From positions 992,001 to 1,056,000 of the forward strand of contig NZ_CP044523.1 in NCBI RefSeq assembly GCF_008831545.1: 64,000 nucleotides of DNA, in the 5' to 3' direction. This document shows, piece by piece, positions 53,690-61,944 of this stretch. Position numbers and translations under genes: made by a program. Origin of the DNA: Halorussus halophilus. Lineage in GTDB: Archaea > Halobacteriota > Halobacteria > Halobacteriales > Haladaptataceae. The notes under the pieces were generated by a model, which had not been told where the DNA came from, did not search any database, and saw only the letters and a list, made by a program, of their open reading frames with translations. Positions within the stretch are counted from its first letter, which is position 1. Every line of letters starts with the position of its first letter.

Positions 53690-53994
53690 GTGCCGACCGA
53701 TTTGGAGGCCGCCCGAGACGACCTGCGCGAGGCTGGCTACGACTTCGAGATTTCGGACCCGGAGTCGGCGAATCCGATACTCGACGGTCAAATCGAGTAC
53801 GACTACCCCGAACCGGAGACGCTGAGGGGTAGATTCGCCCGGCGAGTCGGTATCACATGCGTCCCCACCGACCCAGAAATCCTCCCCAGCGACTTCAGGA
53901 AATCGCCGACGACCACGGTCTCGTCGTGCAACCGATGGGTGGTTCTCACAGCGATGGAACCGTCTACGTCGTCTGTTCTGAGAACGGCGTCTGA
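53690..53994 (+). pseudogene. Small haloarchaeal gene with apparent internal frameshift
   Basis: A GTG at 53690 lies 28 nt after ATTTTTGT and opens a good frame (PTDLEAARDDLREAGYDFEI, then GQIEYDYPEPETLRG), convincing to about 53835. The natural-looking end of such a protein (RLQEIADDHGLVVQPMG, then SDGTVYVVCSENGV and a TGA at 53992-53994) is in another frame, from about 53900. Between them about 60 nt look non-coding, with a stop in one frame. I infer a single small gene broken by an insertion or indel; two overlapping short genes are the alternative. Confidence 0.45.
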
Positions 53995-54014
53995 GTGTCT
54001 CGTTTCTTCCTGTC

Positions 54015-55223
54015 TTACTCCCGAAGATACGAGACGACCGCTTCGGGGTCCGCGTCAAGTCCGCCGCCCTGTGCGAACGTCGGACTGCCGCCGCCTCCAC
54101 CGCCGAATTCCTCCGTCACGTCGTCTACGATATCGCCTGCTTCTGGGTCGCCACCGGTCGCGGCGACGACGAAGGTCGCGCCGTCTTGTCCCGTCAGGAC
54201 TACCGCTGTGGCGCCACTGTCCGCTGATTCACCGACCAGTTCTTTCGCTCGCTCACCCACTTCGTTCGGTCCGAAGTCGGCGACGGTGCCGACTAGCCAG
54301 TGACTGCCGTCCTCGCGCTCCACGGGGTCGTTCCGGAGGTCCGCGAGGCGGGCGTCTAGCACCTCCGACTTCGCGTCTTGGAGGTCGCTCTCCAGTCGCT
54401 CGATGTCGTCGCTCGCCCGCGTGGCGGCTTCCGGGAGGTCGGAGACGCCAACGTCCAGTGTCTGGGCGGCCTCGCGGGCGGCGCGGGCGTCCTCGGCTCT
54501 GCGGCGAATCGCGGCGGGACCGACTGCAAACTCGACGCGGGTGAGACCCTCACCGGGATTAGACCGCGAGAGAACCGTAACGGGACCGATTTCGCGGGTG
54601 TTCTCGACGTGCGTGCCGCCGCAGGCCGCCACGTCCCAGCCGTCGATGTCCACGACGCGGACCATGTCGGAGTCGCTCATCACGCCCTCCTCTGTCTTGG
54701 TGTTGAACGCGATGTCTTCGCGGTCTCTGGCGGCCTCCTCGGAGATTTCCTCCCACGTGACCGAGAGGGAGTCCCAGACTGCGCGGTTCGTGAGTCGTTC
54801 GAGTTCGACCAGCGTCTCGTCGTCGATGTCCGTCGAGGTGGTGAAATCGACGCGGACCTTCTCCGCGCCGATGTCGAACCCGCCGTAGCCGAGGTCGGAG
54901 AGGAGTCTTCTCCCTGCACCGTAGAGGACGTGACTCGCCGTATGGGCGCGCATCGCGTAGGTCCTGAACTCGGGGTCGATTTGGGCCTGCACTGTGTCGC
55001 CCACCTCGAACTCGGGGGCGTCTGCGAGATGGTGGACGATTCCCCTGCCCTGCTTTTCGACGTGTTCGACTTCGATTCCGGCGAGGTTGCCACGGTCTGC
55101 TGGTTGTCCGCCGCTCTCGGCGTAGAAGTAGGTCTCGTCGAGCGTAACCGCACGCTCGTCGGTGCTCGTCACCTCGGCTTCGAAACTGGTCGTGTACGGG
55201 TCCCGTGCCGCGAGTTGACTCAT
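54015..55223 (-). CDS. Alanyl-tRNA editing protein (AlaX-L type)
   Basis: This 402-residue trans-editing enzyme hydrolyses Ser- or Gly-tRNA-Ala. The N-terminal beta domain contains VTLDETYFYAESGGQPAD. The zinc-binding editing site is HTASH (His-x3-His) with CGGTHVENTREIG further on. A coiled-coil follows (about 245-300; DIERLESDLQDAKSEVL), then a C-terminal DHHA1 domain with the glycine-rich FGGGGGGSPTFAQGGG. It lacks the aminoacylation domain of AlaRS, so it is not a full synthetase. It works beside ThrRS and AlaRS in quality control. Confidence 0.93.
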   Translation of the reverse strand: MSQLAARDPYTTSFEAEVTSTDERAVTLDETYFYAESGGQPADRGNLAGIEVEHVEKQGRGIVHHLADAPEFEVGDTVQAQIDPEFRTYAMRAHTASHVLYGAGRRLLSDLGYGGFDIGAEKVRVDFTTSTDIDDETLVELERLTNRAVWDSLSVTWEEISEEAARDREDIAFNTKTEEGVMSDSDMVRVVDIDGWDVAACGGTHVENTREIGPVTVLSRSNPGEGLTRVEFAVGPAAIRRRAEDARAAREAAQTLDVGVSDLPEAATRASDDIERLESDLQDAKSEVLDARLADLRNDPVEREDGSHWLVGTVADFGPNEVGERAKELVGESADSGATAVVLTGQDGATFVVAATGGDPEAGDIVDDVTEEFGGGGGGSPTFAQGGGLDADPEAVVSYLRE

Positions 55224-55274
55224 AGCGTGTGAGAAGTAGACGCGCCGACTAAAGGGTCACGTTGGCGGTCGAAA

Positions 55275-55709
55275 TTAGGTGAGCAGGTCCCGCCGAACCC
55301 GTGCTTTCAGGTAGTCGATGCCGGTCAGCGCGGCGGGCACCGCGACGGCGAACCCGGCCAGAAGCGCCCAATCGCGGAGTTCGAGCGTGACTCCGAGCAC
55401 GACCATGGCACTGACGAAGACGGCGATTGCGGCGACGACGGCGAGAATCTTTCTGACTGCTCGCGGGGCGTCGAAGGACTTCGTGGGCCGCCACAGCAGG
55501 TTCTCCGCGGCGACTGCAAGGCCGACGCCCTCGGCGAGACCGACCACGGTGTAGACGCCGGGGTGGAGTTCGGGCAGTGGGTGCGGGAGTGCAACGACAG
55601 CGACGACAGTGAGGATGCCGAGCGCGCCAGCGTACGGCGTCTCGATTGCTCGAAGGAGGCGAGCGATGGGAGGTGGGTCCTCCCGAAGCGAGTCGCTGAG
55701 TTCGTACAT
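55275..55709 (-). CDS. Hypothetical four-helix membrane protein
   Basis: This 144-residue protein has an acidic N-terminus (MYELSDSLREDPPPIARLL) and four hydrophobic helices (about 28-45, 52-68, 86-106, 112-130), with a basic end ARVRRDLLT. No family is recognised. It stands alone. Its promoter region adjoins an R element. Confidence 0.65.
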   Translation of the reverse strand: MYELSDSLREDPPPIARLLRAIETPYAGALGILTVVAVVALPHPLPELHPGVYTVVGLAEGVGLAVAAENLLWRPTKSFDAPRAVRKILAVVAAIAVFVSAMVVLGVTLELRDWALLAGFAVAVPAALTGIDYLKARVRRDLLT

Positions 55710-55760
55710 GATAGCTGTATGTGTTTTCTACACTATCAATCTTGAGGGAGGTGTGACGGG

Positions 55761-56048
55761 AGTGGTCGGAAAGGGGTCTGCTTTGGCCTGCCTACTCAAC
55801 CAACAGGGTGGGACTACCGAAAGACGCGCCGAGCGCGTCTTTCGACTTCCCACTCACTTCGCTCGCGAGACTGAAAGGGGCCGGACGCTCGCGTTCACGT
55901 GGTTGCTTCTACGGGCTACTATGTTGGTCGTGCTGTGGGGAGAGGCCAAAATATCCCGCAGAACGACCGCGACCACCGGGAGAGCAAAGCTCTCCCGAGA
56001 TAACGGCGCTTCGCGCCGTGAACGGACGGGGTCTTTCGAGGAAGAAGT
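55761..56048 (-). repeat. R-type hairpin element, copy 4 (with hairpin inserted in the conserved block)
   Basis: On the minus strand it starts CTTCTTCCTCGAAAGACCCC. The outer stem includes CGTTCACG/CGTGAACG (56017-56024 with 55892-55899). Internal hairpins are ACGGCGC-TTC-GCGCCGT (56003-56019) and CGGGAGAGC-AAA-GCTCTCCCG (55977-55997). The hallmark block is split: CCCCTTTCAGTC, then about 60 nt holding a 12-bp hairpin CGAAAGACGCGC-CGA-GCGCGTCTTTCG (55818-55844), then TCCCACCCTG. It is the largest R copy. Confidence 0.8.
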
Positions 56049-56055
56049 GATGTTG

Positions 56056-56100
56056 AATTGGCTGAATCGGCTGAATTGGCTGAGTTGGCTTAGTTGGCAA
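56056..56100. repeat. 9-bp tandem repeat, five units
   Basis: Five head-to-tail 9-mers (AATTGGCTG, AATCGGCTG, AATTGGCTG, AGTTGGCTT, AGTTGGCAA) occupy most of the 62-nt spacer between the L and R blocks at this locus. Confidence 0.8.
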
Positions 56101-56110
56101 AATCAGCAGT

Positions 56111-56290
56111 GAAACTAGCTACTCCCGAAACCGAGGAGAGACCGCACCGCAACCGCAGCAGCCACACCCTCCCCAACCGACTGCGGTCCTCAGGTTCGGA
56201 CGACGCGACGAGTCGCGTCGTCCGCGTTGTGGTCCTCGTCCCTCGCGCGAAGTTAGCGCGACACGCTCTGCGGTCGCGCCAGCGCGCGCC
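56111..56290 (-). repeat. L-type hairpin element, copy 3
   Basis: On the minus strand it starts GGCGCGCGCTGGCG (56290-56277). Hairpin 1 is GCGCGAC/GTCGCGC (56256-56262 with 56273-56279). GCGCGAGGGACGAGGA follows, then hairpin 2, a 28-nt perfect palindrome (56197-56224). The core GCAGTCGGTTGGGGAGGG ends TCGGGAGTAGCTAG. Neither stem sequence matches those in copies 1 and 2. The L-then-R order is the same as at the other loci, but reversed on the chromosome. Confidence 0.85.
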
Positions 56291-56361
56291 GGGTGGTCTG
56301 AGTAGTATCGTGTCTCTCCAGAGCAAGCCAGCGAAATAGAAGGAACCCGAAACTCCCCGCC

Positions 56362-57693
56362 CTAAGCCACGTCTTCGACCGCACTCGCGAAGAGGTCGAA
56401 CGCGAGGTCGATTTCGCGCTCGGTCACGTCGAGCGGCGGGAGCAGGCGGAGCGTCTTGTAGCCACAACCCAGCGTCAGCAGGCCGCGCTTCATCGCGGCG
56501 TCCACGACTGCCTCGCGCCGGTCTTTGGTGTCGAACTCGACGGCGAGCATCAGGCCCGCGCCGCGCACGTCGATGACGTTCGGCAATTCGGCGTCTTCGA
56601 GCAGTTCACGCATCTGGCGGCCGCGCTCGGTGACGTTGTCGAGCAGGTCGTACTCTTCGATTGCGTCGATGGTGAGCGCGCCCTGTAGTGCGGAGACGAT
56701 GTCGCCCGCGCCCCACGTCGAGGAGAGTCGGCCCTTCTCTTCCGGGAACACGTCCTTGCGCGAGATGGTCGCACCGACGCGCAGACCCTTCGCAGAGGTG
56801 ATTACGTCCGGTTCGAGGTCAAGGTGGTCGATGGCCCACATCTTCCCAGTGCGGCCCATCCCGGCCTGAATCTCGTCGGCGATGACGTTCAGGTCGAACT
56901 CCGCGCGGATATCGGCGAGGTCACTGACGAATCCATCGTGCGGGGTTCGGTAGCCGCCTTCGCCTTGCACGGGTTCCATGATGACGTAGGCAACCTCTTG
57001 TGGGTCGAGAATTCCCTGACTGTCGTCGAACTTGTCGGCGAGGACGTTGCCGCCGGGGCCGTCGGTCAGCCACTTCTCTTCGTACTCCGCCTCCGTCGAG
57101 GGGTAGGGGAGCGAGACGACGCCGCCGATTTCGGGGTAGCCCTGTCGATGGACCCGCTTCGAGCGGTTCAGCGAGAGTGCCCCGAGCGTGCGGCCGTGGA
57201 ACGCGCCGTCGAAGGTGAACGCACGGTGGCCACCGCTCGCGTAGCAGATTTTGATGGCGTTTTCGACCGCTTCCGCGCCAGAGTTAGAGAGGAAGACAGT
57301 GTCCATGTCGTAGTGACTCGTCAGATCGGTCAGGCGGTCCATCAGTTGCGTCGGGCCGGGGAACTCGGGCTCTTCCGGCGGCCAGCCACCCGCCGCGTAG
57401 AAGTCCTGTCCCGCGATTTTGGTGGGATCCGGAAGCTCGAACTCGTCCATCTTGTCCATGATTTTGGGGTTGTTGTACCCCAGCGGTGCGGCCGCGACGT
57501 GGCTCGTGAAGTCCATGAGGACGTTGCCGTCCACGTCGGTACAGAACGGCCCCTCCGCGTCTTCCATGTAGTCCCAGACGAAGTCGTAGACGTAGGTACT
57601 CGGTGCGGAGAACTGGTGGTGGTACTCCGACCACTCGCTCGCTCGTTTGCCCGGCATCCGCTCGACGGTCGGTTCGGCGGTGTCTCGGTCCAT
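56362..57693 (-). CDS. Class III aminotransferase
   Basis: This 443-residue PLP enzyme belongs to the acetylornithine/4-aminobutyrate aminotransferase group. Conserved are SNSGAEAVENAIKIC, GAFHGRTLGALSL, PVQGEGGY, the Asp in ADEIQAGMGRTG and the PLP lysine in TSAKGLRVGATIS. The N-terminus HHQFSAPSTYVYDFVWDYMEDAEGP (in parts) is typical of haloarchaeal members labelled GABA or ornithine aminotransferases; the donor is not certain. The ATG at 57693 lies 27 nt after TTTTAAGC on the minus strand and is probably leaderless, so the longer frame is rejected. Confidence 0.9.
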   Translation of the reverse strand: MDRDTAEPTVERMPGKRASEWSEYHHQFSAPSTYVYDFVWDYMEDAEGPFCTDVDGNVLMDFTSHVAAAPLGYNNPKIMDKMDEFELPDPTKIAGQDFYAAGGWPPEEPEFPGPTQLMDRLTDLTSHYDMDTVFLSNSGAEAVENAIKICYASGGHRAFTFDGAFHGRTLGALSLNRSKRVHRQGYPEIGGVVSLPYPSTEAEYEEKWLTDGPGGNVLADKFDDSQGILDPQEVAYVIMEPVQGEGGYRTPHDGFVSDLADIRAEFDLNVIADEIQAGMGRTGKMWAIDHLDLEPDVITSAKGLRVGATISRKDVFPEEKGRLSSTWGAGDIVSALQGALTIDAIEEYDLLDNVTERGRQMRELLEDAELPNVIDVRGAGLMLAVEFDTKDRREAVVDAAMKRGLLTLGCGYKTLRLLPPLDVTEREIDLAFDLFASAVEDVA

Positions 57694-57761
57694 GTCACCG
57701 AGTATGGAAGACCCCGTTTTAAGCGGTTCGTTGTGGTTCGGGCAAAAATTGTCAAACCGCT

Positions 57762-59018
57762 TTACACGGTAGCGACGAGCGCGGCCCCGCTCGCCGCCGC
57801 CAACAGCACGCCGCTCCACGCGGCGACTCGGTAGGCGAACGAACGGTTCGGAGCAGAGAGCGTCAGCGCGGCCTTCACGGCAATGGAGGACGCCGTCGCC
57901 AACAAGATGGCGATGACGGCCGTACTCTGGCCGATGGAGCCACCGCGGTACAGCACGACTGCCGAGGAAGTCGCACCGGCACTCGATACGAGTCCCGACA
58001 GCAGCGCAGTCACGTAGAACCCCGCAGAGCCGAACTGCTGTTGGGCCGCCGCGCCGCCAGCGATGACGAACAGGAAGATGGCACCGAACCCGAGTGCGTT
58101 GCGCATCGAGAACGGGCTTTCGAGGTCGATATCGATGTTCTCGGACCAGTCAGCGGTGTAGGCCGCGATGGCGACGCTCCCAAAAATGACCGCCCCGAGC
58201 GGCAACACCGCGCCGTAGAGAATCGGCATGTCGCTCGTGACGGTGAACGCCAGCGCGATACCGAGGTTCCGCACCGCCATCGCGGCGTCCGCAAGCAGGA
58301 TGGCCGCGACGCCGTAGGAACTCGCTTGCGGGCGCTGTCTCACGTGGTCGAGCATCGTCCCGACGACCGCAGTCGAGGACGCGAGACCACCGAAGAAGCC
58401 CGTGACTGCGATGCCGCGACCGCCGTAGGTCTCGACGACGGCGTAGTTGACGATGCCGATGCCCGCCACTGTGACGACCATCAGCCAGACGACTCGCGGT
58501 TCGATGCCGAACGCCAGTTCCTCGGCGGGCAACAGCGGATAGATGACGAACGCGAGGATTGCGAACTCCACCGCCGAGCGGAGTTCCTCGCGGGAGAGTC
58601 CCCACGCGAAACTGTGTAGCTCGCGCTTCAGCACGAGCAACAGCGACGACAGTACCGCGACGGAGACGCTCACGACCGTGTAGCCTTCCATCACGAGCGC
58701 GCCGACGCCGAACGCGACCAGCATCGAGACGGAGGTGGTCAGCGAGAGTCCTTCTTCGTCTTCGGTGAGACCCTGCACTGCGAGCAAGATTCCTTGGACG
58801 ATGACGAGCAGTCCGCCGAGCGCGAGCAACACGTCACGGTCGAGCAGCGTGAAGACCGCTCCGAGCAGGCTGATGAGGGTGAACGTCCGCACCCCTGCAG
58901 GCTTGTGGGACCACTCCCGTTCGAGGCCGAGGAACAATCCCAGCGCACCCGCTAAGGCGATACGGACGACCTGATTGTTCAGCGGCGCACTCGTCAGAAA
59001 GTCGAACAAGCCCGGCAC
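57762..59018 (-). CDS. MgtC/SapB and DUF4010 membrane protein
   Basis: This 418-residue protein starts at a GTG 28 nt after the minus-strand TATA-like box at 59041-59050. The N-terminal domain is MgtC-like (IALAGALGLFLGLEREW, GVRTFTLISLLGAVFTLL), with about four helices. A DUF4010 domain (about 185-418) has eight helices, including GFFGGLASSTAVVGTM and SGLVSSAGATSSAV. The fusion is common in archaea; a role in cation homeostasis or transport is suspected but unproven. Confidence 0.88.
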   Translation of the reverse strand: MPGLFDFLTSAPLNNQVVRIALAGALGLFLGLEREWSHKPAGVRTFTLISLLGAVFTLLDRDVLLALGGLLVIVQGILLAVQGLTEDEEGLSLTTSVSMLVAFGVGALVMEGYTVVSVSVAVLSSLLLVLKRELHSFAWGLSREELRSAVEFAILAFVIYPLLPAEELAFGIEPRVVWLMVVTVAGIGIVNYAVVETYGGRGIAVTGFFGGLASSTAVVGTMLDHVRQRPQASSYGVAAILLADAAMAVRNLGIALAFTVTSDMPILYGAVLPLGAVIFGSVAIAAYTADWSENIDIDLESPFSMRNALGFGAIFLFVIAGGAAAQQQFGSAGFYVTALLSGLVSSAGATSSAVVLYRGGSIGQSTAVIAILLATASSIAVKAALTLSAPNRSFAYRVAAWSGVLLAAASGAALVATV

Positions 59019-59040
59019 TGTTCGACCTACGGTATGTAGG

Positions 59041-59050
59041 CATAAATAGT
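59041..59050 (-). promoter_or_regulatory. TATA-like box of the MgtC/DUF4010 gene
   Basis: Read on the minus strand this is ACTATTTATG, centred 28 nt before the GTG at 59018. It supports a leaderless GTG start against the much longer open frame from 59276. Confidence 0.6.
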
Positions 59051-59186
59051 ACTCCCTAATCGCCGATTCCTCCCGGAAAATGATGTCGATTGACGTGCCA
59101 GAGTCACGTGCAAGAATCCGACGCCAGCGACTTCGATTGACATCAGGAGACGAACCTTTTTGTCGCGCGGTGACAGTGACAGCGTT

Positions 59187-60497
59187 ATGGTTGACGGCTG
59201 GAACGTAGATCGCTCGCGCGTCGGTTGGTGGTGCTTCGGACTCGCGTTGGCAGCGGCCGTCTTGTTCGTCGTCCACTCGTTCATCGGGACGTTCGTCTTC
59301 GGCGTCTTCATCTACTACGCGACGCGCCCCGTCTATCGGCGACTGCGTCGAAAGGTTCGGCCAGCGAGTCTCGCTGCAGCGACGGCACTGTTCACGCTCG
59401 CACTCCCGGTCTTGTTGTTGATGATTTACACCGGCGCAATCGCGCTACAGGAGTTCGGGAAGGTCGTTCGGCGACTGCAGAACGAGGGCGCACTGGCGGA
59501 CATCAACGGACTCTGGACGCAGGTTCAACCGTTCATCAACGCCTCGTCGGTCGCACAGACGCCCAACGAGATACTGACGAACCCCGGCGGGAGTACCGAC
59601 GTCGTTCGCGAGATTGCCACCTCTGCGTTTCAGTACGTCGGACTGGTCGGAACGGGTCTACTTCACCTGTTCGTGATGATAGCTATCGCGTTCTACCTGC
59701 TTCGGGACGACCACCGGTTCTCGCGGTACGCCCGCCGACAGTTCGCCGACGATGGGGGCGTCCTCGAAGCCTACGTTCGGGCGGTGGACCGCGACTTCAA
59801 CAGCATCTTCTTCGGCAACATCCTGAACGCCCTGATGACGGGCACTATCGGTGCAGTGGCGTACAACCTCGTGAACCTCGTCGCGCCGCCTGCATTGGCG
59901 ATTCCGTATCCGACGCTCATCGGCTTGCTCGCTGGCGCGGCCAGCCTCATCCCGGTCGTCGGCATGAAGTTGGTCTACTTCCCCGTAGCGGCATATCTCG
60001 GCATCCGTTCCGCCGTCGAGAGTCCGGAACTGCTCTGGTTCCCCGCGCTGTTCTCGGCCGTCTCGTTCGTCGTCGTGGACACGATTCCCGACCTCGTGTT
60101 GCGGCCGTACGTCTCCGGGCGAGACCTCCACATCGGCATGGTGATGCTGGCGTACATCTTCGGTCCGCTGTTGTTCGGGTGGTACGGCATCTTCCTCGGG
60201 CCGATGATTCTGGTGCTGGTCGTCCACTTCGTCCGCATCGTCCTCCCGGAGCTAATCGCGGGCGAACCGATTCGGCCGTGGGCCGTGGACCCGACCTATC
60301 TCTTCGAACCGACGGGCACCGAGACGGCCGGTGTAAACGAGACGACGACCGGCGACGAGACCCCACGAACTGACGCGGCCCGCAAAGCCGCCGAAACAGA
60401 CGCCGGGGAGGTCGGAACTGGCGACGCCATAACCGACTCGGAACCGGCCGACGACACGCCTCGGTCGCCGACTGGTCCGGGAACGCCGGAGTCGTAA
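59187..60497 (+). CDS. AI-2E family transporter
   Basis: This 436-residue membrane protein has about eight helices and a large central soluble loop (about 90-150). Family signatures are GVFIYYATRPVYRRLRRKV, DGGVLEAYVRAVDRDFNSIFFGNILNALMTG (in parts), GLLAGAASLIPVVGMKLVYFP and the late FGPLLFGWYGIFLGP. The C-terminal 80 residues are an acidic Thr/Asp/Glu tail, probably cytoplasmic. Haloarchaeal members may move small solutes or ions rather than autoinducer-2. The TATA box is at 59155-59163. Confidence 0.9.
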   Translation: MVDGWNVDRSRVGWWCFGLALAAAVLFVVHSFIGTFVFGVFIYYATRPVYRRLRRKVRPASLAAATALFTLALPVLLLMIYTGAIALQEFGKVVRRLQNEGALADINGLWTQVQPFINASSVAQTPNEILTNPGGSTDVVREIATSAFQYVGLVGTGLLHLFVMIAIAFYLLRDDHRFSRYARRQFADDGGVLEAYVRAVDRDFNSIFFGNILNALMTGTIGAVAYNLVNLVAPPALAIPYPTLIGLLAGAASLIPVVGMKLVYFPVAAYLGIRSAVESPELLWFPALFSAVSFVVVDTIPDLVLRPYVSGRDLHIGMVMLAYIFGPLLFGWYGIFLGPMILVLVVHFVRIVLPELIAGEPIRPWAVDPTYLFEPTGTETAGVNETTTGDETPRTDAARKAAETDAGEVGTGDAITDSEPADDTPRSPTGPGTPES

Positions 60498-60613
60498 CGG
60501 TCTGGCGCTCTCGCTTTCTCTCCCTCCTTTCGCGCGTGCTTCTCGCTCGTTCGTCGGTCTGACTCCCCGGTTCCCCCACGCCCATCCAACGTGTCTGCGT
60601 CTTCGGTCTGGAA

Positions 60614-60901
60614 CTACGCCTCGACCGGTAAGTCGACGTACTTGGCTTCCCACTCCCGTCGGGCCTCGATTTCGCGGGTGCCGCGGCGGGTCAGCGTGTA
60701 GTAGTTGGTCCTGCGGTCGCGCTGTCCTTTCTCGATGAGGCCCTTGTCCACCAAGGTGTCGAGGTTTGGATACAGTCGGCCGTGGTGAATCTCTTTCTCG
60801 TAGTACGCTTCGAGTTCGTCTTTGATGGCGAGACCGTGCGGTTCGTCCAGTCCGGCGATGACGTAGAGCAGGTCACGTTGGAATCCAGTCAGGTCGTACA
60901 T
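60614..60901 (-). CDS. PadR-family transcriptional regulator
   Basis: This 95-residue winged-helix protein starts MYDLTGFQRDLLYVIAGLDE. It has helix-turn-helix AIKDELEAYYEKEIHHGRLYPNLDTLVDKGLIEK (in parts) and wing RTNYYTLTRRGTREIEARR, the standard haloarchaeal PadR pattern. It lacks the long C-terminal dimer helix of bacterial PadR. The target and ligand are unknown. The ATG at 60901 is preferred; the frame extends to 60964 without protein-like sequence. Confidence 0.88.
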   Translation of the reverse strand: MYDLTGFQRDLLYVIAGLDEPHGLAIKDELEAYYEKEIHHGRLYPNLDTLVDKGLIEKGQRDRRTNYYTLTRRGTREIEARREWEAKYVDLPVEA

Positions 60902-61073
60902 CGGTGACGTACAGAGTAAGCTTTCGAACGAATTGAAGATAACGGCCCATCGGAGTCGCTTCACGACCTCCCGTCACGGCAGTTCGGTGGAAGTTCGCGT
61001 CTGGACTCGCAATCTTCTCGTTCGGTATCAAATGGACGACGCGTATATGACAGTGGAGCGCGTTTGTGGTACT

Positions 61074-61361
61074 ATGCCAGAAGAAGTACTCTTCAAAACC
61101 GAGCGCCGCCAATCCCGTGCCGACGTCGCCGCGTACCTCCGAACGGTCGCGGAGAAACTGGAAGCTGGCGAGAAGATGACCTTGGCCGCAGGCGACCAGT
61201 CAGTGTCGCTCGCGGTGCCTGCACAACCGACGTTCGAAGTGAAAGCCGAGCGCGAAACGTCTTCGGGAGGCGGCCCCGCCGAACTCAGCGTCGAGTTCGA
61301 GCTAGAGTGGGACGAAGGAGCAGACCAGTCCGGGTCGAGCGGGACGCTCGAAATCGAATAA
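61074..61361 (+). CDS. Amphi-Trp domain protein
   Basis: This 95-residue protein starts MPEEVLFKTERRQSRADVAAYL, the hallmark of the amphi-Trp domain, whose helix and strand carry an aromatic/amphipathic pattern. It continues LAAGDQSVSLAVPAQPTFEVKAERE and SVEFELEWDEGAD. The family is small, archaeal and bacterial, without known function. TATA-like GTATATGA (61042-61049) lies 28-30 nt before the ATG, so it is leaderless. Confidence 0.85.
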   Translation: MPEEVLFKTERRQSRADVAAYLRTVAEKLEAGEKMTLAAGDQSVSLAVPAQPTFEVKAERETSSGGGPAELSVEFELEWDEGADQSGSSGTLEIE

Positions 61362-61439
61362 CCACGTTTCGCCTTCCTGTCGGTATTTCGCTGGGTGGAA
61401 CAGTAGTCAGCGGACATGCACACAGCGACCACTCACGGT

Positions 61440-61551
61440 GTAATTTTCATCGAAAGGAAAGCGGAACACGCGGGGGTGAAAAAGCCCCGCGAACCGCTTG
61501 CCGCCCTGAATTGGTCCCCGCTGACGCTTCGGCCCTCCAAGCGAAGCGTCA
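61440..61551 (-). ncRNA. Candidate structured small RNA
   Basis: On the minus strand a TATA-like CATTTATAG (about 61573-61582) would place a start near 61550. There a perfect 10-bp hairpin begins (TGACGCTTCG, 61522-61531, with CGAAGCGTCA, 61542-61551). About 25 nt later a second, longer fold uses CGCGGGG/CCCCGCG (61485-61491 with 61469-61475), extended by outer GCGG/CCGC pairs, and is followed by a TTTCCTTTC stretch. No ORF fits. The fold and promoter match in position, but transcription is unproven. Confidence 0.35.
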
Positions 61552-61670
61552 TTTACTGCATAACACCCCACGACTATAAATGTACCGGCGACGGAAATCA
61601 GTGCCGGATGCACCGCTGTACCCCAATTTCAGAAACTCTTCGCCGAAATTTTTCCATGCAGTTAAATTGT

Positions 61671-61817
61671 TTAGATGTGCTCTTCTTCTAGTACCCACCC
61701 GAGTGCCCGCTTGTAGTAGGTGAACATCTCTTCGACACCTTTGTGTCGCATCTCCTCGCTGTCGAGTTGCTCCTTGAGGAACTCGTACTGCTCTCGAATC
61801 TCCTCCTCGTCTCTCAT
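61671..61817 (-). CDS. 48-residue hypothetical helical protein
   Basis: An ATG at 61817 opens a 48-codon frame, MRDEEEIREQYEFLKEQLDS then EEMRHKGVEEMFTYYKRALG and WVLEEEHI. It is highly charged and almost certainly helical, with clean GC-rich third positions. Similar short MRDEEEIR-type proteins occur in haloarchaea. It is likely real though small. It lies between the amphi-Trp and P450 genes. Confidence 0.65.
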   Translation of the reverse strand: MRDEEEIREQYEFLKEQLDSEEMRHKGVEEMFTYYKRALGWVLEEEHI

Positions 61818-61944
61818 ATCTCCTTGTTGGCGTTCTGGGGTTATGAGTGCGGTGGGGTAGACCTGTGAAAAGAGAGCGGTAGGTATGGTAGAGCCGTGGA
61901 TACGAGGCCGTAACTTTTCGCCCTACTTCTTCCAATCCCCAAAC

